Below, one piece after another: positions 58,684 to 64,000 of a stretch of 64,000 bases of DNA. Origin of the DNA: Candidatus Avelusimicrobium intestinale (GTDB lineage Bacteria; Elusimicrobiota; Elusimicrobia; Elusimicrobiales; Elusimicrobiaceae); the NCBI GenBank assembly GCA_902765225.1, contig CACWYV010000003.1, forward strand, positions 1 through 64,000, given 5' to 3'. A program made the position numbers and the translations under genes. Positions within the stretch are counted from its first letter, which is position 1. The number at the start of each line of letters is the position of its first letter. The notes under the pieces are model-generated. The model was given only the letters and a program-made list of their open reading frames with translations, was not told where the DNA came from and ran no database searches.

Positions 58684-60525
58684 ATGACAACGAATACCCG
58701 TCAGGATGTACGCAATGTGGCTATTATTGCCCACGTGGACCACGGCAAAACTACCGTGGTGGATGCTCTGCTCAAATTTGCCGGAGAATTTAAAGTAAAA
58801 GAAGATGAAGCGCAAGATACCGTGCTGGATTCCAACCCGTTGGAGCGCGAACGCGGGATTACGATTTTGGCCAAGTGTACGTCTATCGGTTACAAGGGCC
58901 ATACCATTAATATTGTAGATACGCCCGGCCATGCGGATTTCGGTAGTGAAGTAGAGCGTGTCTTGCGGATGGTGGACGGGGCTATTTTGATGGTGGACGC
59001 CGTGGAAGGCCCTATGCCGCAAACCCGGTTTGTGTTGCGTAAGGCCTTGGCGTTAGGATTGCGACCGATTGTGGTAATTAACAAAATGGACCGCGACCAC
59101 ATTCGCCCCAGCGAAGTGGTGGATGAAGTGTTTAACTTGTTTATGGAGTTGGGGGCTACCGACGAGCAGTTGGATTTCCCGATTATTTACGCTTCCGGGC
59201 GGGCCGGGTGGGCCAGCTTGAAAATGGAAGAACAAGGCAAAGATATTGCGCCGATTTTGGATACTATTTTAAAACACGTACCCGCTCCCGAAGCACGGCC
59301 CGATGCGCCTTTGCAAATGCAAGTCACCATGTTGGATTACAATAATTTTTTGGGTCACGTGGGGATCGGACGCATCTTGGCAGGGAAAATCAGCAAAGGG
59401 CAAACGGTGGCCTTAATGCACCAAGACGGCAGCGTTACCCAAGCCAAGGCCGCCAAAATTGAACGCTTTTTGGGGTTAGGTAAGGTGGAAGTGGAAAGTG
59501 CCCAGGCAGGGGATATTGTGTCCATCGCCGGATTGGAAGGGGTGGACGTAGGGGATACGCTTTGCCGACCGGATGCGTTGCAAGCCCTGCCGCCGCTGAC
59601 TATTGATGAACCTACGATGTCTATGGATTTTATGGTCAACGATAGCCCGTTCTCCGGCCGGGAAGGAAAATTTGTTACCAGCCGCCATTTGAAAAACCGT
59701 CTGGAAAAAGAAGCCCAAACCAACGTGGGTTTAAAAGTAGAACAATTGGAAGGTGAAGGAAAATTTAAAGTGTATGGCCGCGGAGAGTTACACTTGACCA
59801 TTCTGATTGAAAATATGCGCCGCGAAGGGTTTGAGTTGGCGGTGTCTTCGCCGGAAGTCATTTATAAAGAAGAAAACGGCCAAATTTTAGAACCGATGGA
59901 ATATTTAATTTTGGATATCCGCTCGGAATATCAGGGAGCCGTATTCACGATTTTAGGTACGCGTGCCGCTAAGTTGGAAAATATGGTTTCGGAAGGGGAA
60001 GAACGGCTACGGCTGGAATATTTAATTCCGTCGCGGGCACTACTGGGTTTTAAAAACGAATTTTTGACCAGTACCCGCGGTACCGGTATCATGCACCACA
60101 GTTTCCACGGGTATTATCCCAAAGTAAACTTGCCCGACTTGCGCCGCAACGGTGTGCTTATTGCCAAAGAGGACGGCGAAACAACGCCGTACGCCCTCTT
60201 TGCGTTGGAAGATAACGGCGAACTGTTTTTGGGCCCCGGAGTAAAAGTGTATGCAGGGGAAATCGTAGGGCAAAATTCCCGCTCCAACGATTTGGTCGTC
60301 AACCCGTGCAAAGCCAAACATTTAAGTAATATGCGCAGTAAAGCCAGCGATGAATCCTACGTGCTTACTCCGCCGCGCACCATGAGTTTGGAACAGGCGG
60401 TAGAATATATCGCCCCGGATGAACTGGCCGAAATTACGCCCTCGTCCATCCGGTTGCGTAAGAAAATCTTATCGCATCTGGTACGTAAACGTACCGAACG
60501 CGCCAACGAGGAAGCAGAAGCATAG
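58684..60525 (+). CDS. typA: Translational GTPase TypA (BipA)
   Basis: Ribosome-associated GTPase needed for 50S assembly, stress and cold adaptation. The 613 residues show the P-loop AHVDHGKTT, the effector-loop ERERGITI, DTPGHADFG (G3) and NKMDR (G4). EF-G-like domains III and V follow, then the specific C-terminal domain (TSTRGTGIMHH, VVNPCKAKHLSNMRS). The ATG at 58684 restores the family N-terminus. A longer frame would begin in the terminator-containing leader. The Shine-Dalgarno sequence is weak. Confidence 0.95.
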   Translation: MTTNTRQDVRNVAIIAHVDHGKTTVVDALLKFAGEFKVKEDEAQDTVLDSNPLERERGITILAKCTSIGYKGHTINIVDTPGHADFGSEVERVLRMVDGAILMVDAVEGPMPQTRFVLRKALALGLRPIVVINKMDRDHIRPSEVVDEVFNLFMELGATDEQLDFPIIYASGRAGWASLKMEEQGKDIAPILDTILKHVPAPEARPDAPLQMQVTMLDYNNFLGHVGIGRILAGKISKGQTVALMHQDGSVTQAKAAKIERFLGLGKVEVESAQAGDIVSIAGLEGVDVGDTLCRPDALQALPPLTIDEPTMSMDFMVNDSPFSGREGKFVTSRHLKNRLEKEAQTNVGLKVEQLEGEGKFKVYGRGELHLTILIENMRREGFELAVSSPEVIYKEENGQILEPMEYLILDIRSEYQGAVFTILGTRAAKLENMVSEGEERLRLEYLIPSRALLGFKNEFLTSTRGTGIMHHSFHGYYPKVNLPDLRRNGVLIAKEDGETTPYALFALEDNGELFLGPGVKVYAGEIVGQNSRSNDLVVNPCKAKHLSNMRSKASDESYVLTPPRTMSLEQAVEYIAPDELAEITPSSIRLRKKILSHLVRKRTERANEEAEA

Positions 60526-60550
60526 GCGACGTCTATTTTTTGTCATAAAC

Positions 60551-60578
60551 CGGCGGACCTTTTACGGTCCGCCGTTTT
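60551..60578 (+). terminator. Terminator after typA
   Basis: Nine-base arms (CGGCGGACC and GGTCCGCCG) with a 6-base loop and four T. It separates typA from the convergent rimO. Confidence 0.8.
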
Positions 60579-60606
60579 GATATCAACAGTAACCGAAAAA
60601 CGACTA

Positions 60607-61887
60607 TCACAAAGGTTCCATTTCCCGCTCGTATCCTTGGGCGGCTACGACGCGCGCTTTAAAAATAGTTCCCGGCTTGACCGGGCGTGTAAACGTGACT
60701 TTCCCGTCCACATCCGGGGCATCTTTGTATGTGCGGCCGAAATCCGGCCCGTCGGCAATTACTTCCATAACAGTACCGGTGAGGCGCTGGTTGATTTTAT
60801 CAATCACGCGGCTTTGTACGTCCACCAGTTCCGCGGCGCGCGCGTGTTTAACAGCCGCCGGGATTTGTTTCATGGCATACGCAGTTGTGCCTTTTTCGCG
60901 GAAATATTCAAACACGCCCATATTGTCAAACTCATATTGTGCGACAAATCGTTTCAATTCGTTGAAATCTTTTTTGGTTTCACCCGGAAACCCGACGATG
61001 AAGTTCGTCCGCAGGGAAACGTCCGGAATTTCCGTTTTCAGCATATCCAACGTGCGGCGGATTTGTGTGCCGTCGCAATGTCGGTTCATCCGTTTTAAAA
61101 CCGGGTCGGCAATGTGCTGCAAGGGAATGTCTACATAATGAAAAATCCGGTCCGTTCCCGCTATCAGTCGTGCCAATTCCCGCGTAACGCGGTGCGGATA
61201 AGCGTACAGGATGCGCAGACGTCCCAATCCGCGTATTTTCAATAATTTTTCCAACAGCGGTAAAAACTGTACTTTCCCGTATAAGTCTATTCCGTAAGAG
61301 GTGGTATCTTGTGCAATGAGCGTGATTTCTTTTACACCGTGTTGAGTCATTAGCCGCGCTTCCCGCACGACATCCTCCATCGGCTTGGAGCGGTAAACCC
61401 CGCGGATAAACGGAATAGTGCAGTAGGCACAGCGGTTGTTGCAGCCGTCGGCAATTTTTAAATACGCCGTATGCGTGGCTGTTAAACTCATCTTATAGGC
61501 AGGTAAAGCCAACGCCGTTGGTAACGGGGGGAGGATAGGACCTTTCTTTTTTAAAGTGTGTTCAATGGTCTGTTGGGCAGAGATGGAAAAAAGGGTGTCT
61601 ATGGAGGGAAATTCGCGGGCGAGTTGCTCTTTAAAACGTTCCACCAAACAACCCGTCACCGCAACCCTTTTGACTACTCCCTGCGCTTTTAACTGCAAGG
61701 CGCGGGCGATTTCTTCCCGGGCTTCTTTGACGGAAGATGCGATAAAACCGCACGTGTTAATGATGATTTCATCGGCCTCTTGCGGGGAAAAGACCATTGT
61801 ATGGCCGCAAGCCACTAACCGGGCAGAAAATTCTTCACTGTCGGTTAAATTTTTCGGGCATCCTAAACTGATTACATAAAATTTCAT
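60607..61887 (-). CDS. rimO: Ribosomal protein S12 methylthiotransferase RimO
   Basis: Radical SAM enzyme that methylthiolates an Asp of ribosomal protein S12. The N-terminal UPF0004 domain carries Cys in SLGCPKN, NTCGF and TGCLVER. The radical SAM motif is CNNRCAYC, and a TRAM domain ends the protein. The 426-residue length with ATG 61887 fits the family, and the longer frame reading into the trk gene is rejected. Sequence features favour RimO over the tRNA enzyme MiaB (for example the SLGCPKN start). The gene starts 1 base after the transporter stop. Confidence 0.9.
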   Translation of the reverse strand: MKFYVISLGCPKNLTDSEEFSARLVACGHTMVFSPQEADEIIINTCGFIASSVKEAREEIARALQLKAQGVVKRVAVTGCLVERFKEQLAREFPSIDTLFSISAQQTIEHTLKKKGPILPPLPTALALPAYKMSLTATHTAYLKIADGCNNRCAYCTIPFIRGVYRSKPMEDVVREARLMTQHGVKEITLIAQDTTSYGIDLYGKVQFLPLLEKLLKIRGLGRLRILYAYPHRVTRELARLIAGTDRIFHYVDIPLQHIADPVLKRMNRHCDGTQIRRTLDMLKTEIPDVSLRTNFIVGFPGETKKDFNELKRFVAQYEFDNMGVFEYFREKGTTAYAMKQIPAAVKHARAAELVDVQSRVIDKINQRLTGTVMEVIADGPDFGRTYKDAPDVDGKVTFTRPVKPGTIFKARVVAAQGYEREMEPL

Positions 61888-61888
61888 A

Positions 61889-63271
61889 TTAAACGGCCAA
61901 ATCTTCCGTGCGGGGGGATTTAGGGGTTTCGTCGTCGTCATCGTCATCGTGGTTGAGTAACGCAATTCCAAATGTTAACACCCCGATACGGCCGATAATC
62001 ATCGTTCCGATAATCACCAATTTTCCCAGCCAAGATAACTCAGGCGTTGCTCCGGCCGACAGGCCGCTGGTGCTCAAGGCCGCCGTAGATTCAAACAGCA
62101 ACTGCAAAAAAGGTAATTTTTCCGTCCAAGTAAGTAGAAAAACACTCGTTAATAGAAAAATAGTATATAACAAAAACGTAGAAGTGGCCGCATATAACCG
62201 CATCATGGGGATGCGCCGGCCTAAAATTTCCACGCGTGTGCGCATTTGCAAGCGGGTATACATAATAGCTATCACGCTGGCGAAGGCCGTAATCTTCATA
62301 CCGCCGGCTGTGCCGGAAGGGGCTCCTCCAATGCTCATCAGTATAATCAGTATGAGTAGGGAACAAGAAGACAAAAAGCCCACATTAATCGTATTGAACC
62401 CGGATGTTGTCATGGCCGCAATGGATTGGAAACAGGCTTCTCCCCAGGTAATTCCCGGCGAAGTAATAAACAGAGTGACTGTCCCCAACGCCAAAAGAAG
62501 CAAGGTCGCCAGGACAATAATTTTGGTCGTTAATGAGATGGCTTGTGTTTTGCGCCGGATAAAATTAAATACGTCCGTAACAACGATGAATCCCATGGAC
62601 CCGGCCAGGGCCAGAGCGGAAATAACAATATTAATGGTTTTGCTGTCTACAAACGTTTCTAAACTGTTATTCCACAATGAATACCCGGCTGTACAAAACG
62701 CCGATATACTGTGGAAAATGCTATACCACGCCGCATTCAGGATGGAATAATCGTGATGGCGGAAATAGTTGAACAGGAAAACGGCCCCGATACTTTCGGC
62801 AATAATCGTAAAAATAAAGGCAGAACGCAGGAAAAGGGATAAATCCAGCGTTTGAGGCAGAGAAACTTCGGCCGACAGAGATTCCTGTTGGTGATGACGT
62901 AAGCGGTGGCGTTGCGAAAAGGATAAATAGACAAAGGAAGAGAATGTCATGTATCCCAACCCGCCGATTTGAATCAAAATCAAAACGACAAACTTGCCCA
63001 GCCAGGTATACGAGTCAGCAAAATTGACGCTTTGCAGCCCGGCGGTAGAAACGGCCGCCGCAGCCGTGAAAAAATTGTCAATAAACGACACGGGAAGCCG
63101 GTTCATAAACGGCAAAGATAACACAATCGTACCGAGGATGGTGTACGATAACACCGTTTGTGCAATGTTCTGGTGCGGAGTTAAGTGCAACAGAAACAGA
63201 GAATACTTGCGCACAGTGGCCTTTGCCAAATCTTTTGTTTTTATAAAAATTTCTTTCCAGTTAATTGCCAT
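61889..63271 (-). CDS. KtrB/TrkH-family potassium transporter subunit
   Basis: Integral membrane ion channel-like subunit of 460 residues for K+ (or Na+) uptake. Four pore loops carry the filter glycines in STAGL, CTAGYS, TTSGFN and STSGLS, and the GRIGVLTFG motif closes the last M2 helix region. The length fits KtrB. The C-terminus has an unusual poly-Asp run (DDDDDD) before a short tail. No cytoplasmic TrkA/KtrA partner lies beside it. The ATG at 63271 is preferred, with a TATAAT 8 bases upstream and no Shine-Dalgarno sequence. Confidence 0.88.
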   Translation of the reverse strand: MAINWKEIFIKTKDLAKATVRKYSLFLLHLTPHQNIAQTVLSYTILGTIVLSLPFMNRLPVSFIDNFFTAAAAVSTAGLQSVNFADSYTWLGKFVVLILIQIGGLGYMTFSSFVYLSFSQRHRLRHHQQESLSAEVSLPQTLDLSLFLRSAFIFTIIAESIGAVFLFNYFRHHDYSILNAAWYSIFHSISAFCTAGYSLWNNSLETFVDSKTINIVISALALAGSMGFIVVTDVFNFIRRKTQAISLTTKIIVLATLLLLALGTVTLFITSPGITWGEACFQSIAAMTTSGFNTINVGFLSSCSLLILIILMSIGGAPSGTAGGMKITAFASVIAIMYTRLQMRTRVEILGRRIPMMRLYAATSTFLLYTIFLLTSVFLLTWTEKLPFLQLLFESTAALSTSGLSAGATPELSWLGKLVIIGTMIIGRIGVLTFGIALLNHDDDDDDETPKSPRTEDLAV

Positions 63272-63279
63272 ATACATAT

Positions 63280-63285
63280 ATTATA
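63280..63285 (-). promoter_or_regulatory. -10 box directly before the potassium transporter gene
   Basis: Minus-strand TATAAT, 8 bases, then ATG 63271. The expected transcript start leaves a leader of only about two bases. No Shine-Dalgarno sequence. Confidence 0.45.
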
Positions 63286-63362
63286 TAAAAGCCATAAAGT
63301 GAAATAAAACTTTTATCATCCGGGTTTTATACAGGACAGGACTTTACACAGGAGGTAATTGT

Positions 63363-63776
63363 ATGAAAAAGATACTTGTTTTACTAGCGGCCAGTGCTCC
63401 CCTGGGCGGGTGCATGGCCATGGTAACCCCGGATGGCAACGTGCAAACGGCTTTGTTAGTTCCGCCGGTAGAAACAGTAGAAGTCTATCATTATCAACCG
63501 GTTCCGCCGGTTCCCGTTTGGATTGCTCATCGGCCCCATGTTTATCGGGTGGCTCCGCGCCCGTACCGCCCGTACCGGGTCACACCGCGTCCGCATCGGG
63601 TAGCCCCACGTCCGCATCGGGTAGCACCTTCACCCCGCCGTCCGATTGCCCGGCCGACTCCTTCCGGGAAGAATGTTCGCCCTAATCCGCAATATAAACC
63701 AGCCAAGCCGCGGGCAGAGCAACCCCGCCATAAACCGGGGACTTCCGGTAGCCGGTCCAAGCCTAAAAAAAGGTAG
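63363..63776 (+). CDS. Basic Pro/Arg/His-rich lipoprotein (137 aa)
   Basis: Lipoprotein signal with lipobox LGGC (Cys at residue 17). Residues about 58-100 are a low-complexity Arg/Pro/His region with repeats of the type PHRVAPR and PYRPYRV, and the rest is also Pro/Lys/Arg-rich. The protein has a strongly basic surface and should contact nucleic acid, LPS or acidic polysaccharide. Nothing suggests an enzyme. An AGGAGG Shine-Dalgarno sequence is present. Confidence 0.72.
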   Translation: MKKILVLLAASAPLGGCMAMVTPDGNVQTALLVPPVETVEVYHYQPVPPVPVWIAHRPHVYRVAPRPYRPYRVTPRPHRVAPRPHRVAPSPRRPIARPTPSGKNVRPNPQYKPAKPRAEQPRHKPGTSGSRSKPKKR

Positions 63777-63782
63777 TTAAAG

Positions 63783-63813
63783 CAACCCCCGATTTACCCG
63801 GGGGTTGTTCTTT
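63783..63813 (+). terminator. Terminator after the basic lipoprotein gene
   Basis: Nine-base arms (CAACCCCCG and CGGGGGTTG) with a 7-base loop and a run of T. Confidence 0.87.
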
Positions 63814-63901
63814 TTGCCGGTGGGGGTATTTTGGAACAGAATATGCTATGATAATAGATAGATTGGGCTTTCTGTGATAACAGCCGGGCGGAGGATACGT
63901 T

Positions 63902-64000
63902 ATGAAAGTGTTGATATTGGCGGGTGGATTGGGTTCCCGTTTGAGCGAAGAAACCGAACTCAAACCCAAGCCGATGGTAGAGATTGGCGGGCATCCCATT
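63902..64000 (+). CDS. rfbF: Glucose-1-phosphate cytidylyltransferase (RfbF type), 5' end only
   Basis: The first 33 residues are present before the right edge. The nucleotidyltransferase motif [13 protein letters not shown] at the start and [13 protein letters not shown] match RfbF, which makes CDP-glucose for dideoxyhexose surface sugars. Enzymes of this superfamily (for example UTP or dTTP transferases) begin with AGGxGTR, but [15 protein letters not shown] is specific to the cytidylyl type. GGAGG precedes the ATG. It marks the start of a likely surface polysaccharide locus outside the window. Confidence 0.82.
   Translation, partial: MKVLILAGGLGSRLSEETELKPKPMVEIGGHPI

Noticed and set aside
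61908-62750. Plus-strand open frame of 280 codons opposite the potassium transporter
   Set aside because: Shadow of a membrane protein gene with all four pore loops on the minus strand.

Overview
The window is bacterial chromosome of mid GC with tightly packed genes. It carries no rRNA, insertion sequence, prophage or CRISPR array that I can see. Seven complete type IV pilin/PulG-like genes lie at five loci, and an eighth may be cut by the left edge. Together with a Gram-negative envelope gene set, this suggests a member of Elusimicrobiota (Elusimicrobium-like). That placement is inference from gene content and needs a marker-gene tree.

Layout. 1-2.5 kb: the tail of a Cys-rich, possibly pilin-like gene and two paralogous secreted proteins of unknown function. 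2.6-6.0 kb: miaA, two MntP-like transporters, and the divergent iron-sulfur serine dehydratase sdaA. 6.1-15.4 kb, all on the minus strand: three pilin-like genes, smpB, tRNA-Leu(CAG), then ftsQ, ftsA, ftsZ, pilT, cmk, plsC, rpsA, so cell division, pilus retraction, CMP kinase, lipid acylation and ribosomal protein S1 share one dense array. 15.6-25.5 kb, plus strand: trxA, polA, coaE, rho, rpmE, prfA, prmC, murA, folC. 25.6-30.2 kb: two recently duplicated pilin-like genes, a coiled-coil protein, ddl and a small membrane protein. 30.3-38.2 kb: a giant alpha-2-macroglobulin and its usual partner PBP1C (yfhM-pbpC type), followed by tRNA-Ser(TGA) and a pilin gene on the other strand.

39.3-52.2 kb holds the most distinctive region: sixteen co-directional, mostly overlapping genes with the parts list of an aryl polyene (APE)-type lipid biosynthesis cluster. 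These are a ketoreductase, two ketosynthases plus a chain-length-factor-like protein, two acyl carrier proteins, two hotdog dehydratases, a thioesterase, an AMP-ligase, a family 2 glycosyltransferase, two acyltransferases, a LolA-like carrier, an MMPL exporter and a DUF3261-type lipoprotein. The order differs from the Escherichia coli ape locus. The glycosyltransferase and acyltransferase are separate genes, and no methyltransferase or aromatic-starter enzyme is nearby. The product is probably a membrane-anchored polyene, but its chemistry is not readable from the sequence.

52.2-64 kb: a TSCPD protein, a nucleoside deaminase, a hypothetical envelope protein, malQ with ridA, tRNA-Lys and tRNA-Glu (the 3' part of the latter duplicated 150 bp downstream), a lipoprotein, a degenerate palindromic repeat array, a strongly signposted pilin gene, typA (bipA), rimO, a KtrB/TrkH potassium transporter, a basic Pro-rich lipoprotein, and the start of an rfbF-type sugar nucleotidyltransferase cut by the right edge.

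Recurrent themes are many pilin-like genes, operons with ATGA overlaps, and several genes that start 5-8 bases after a TATAAT box without a Shine-Dalgarno sequence, which looks like leaderless transcription. Starts were moved inward from the longest reading frame wherever a Shine-Dalgarno sequence or a -10 box favoured it.
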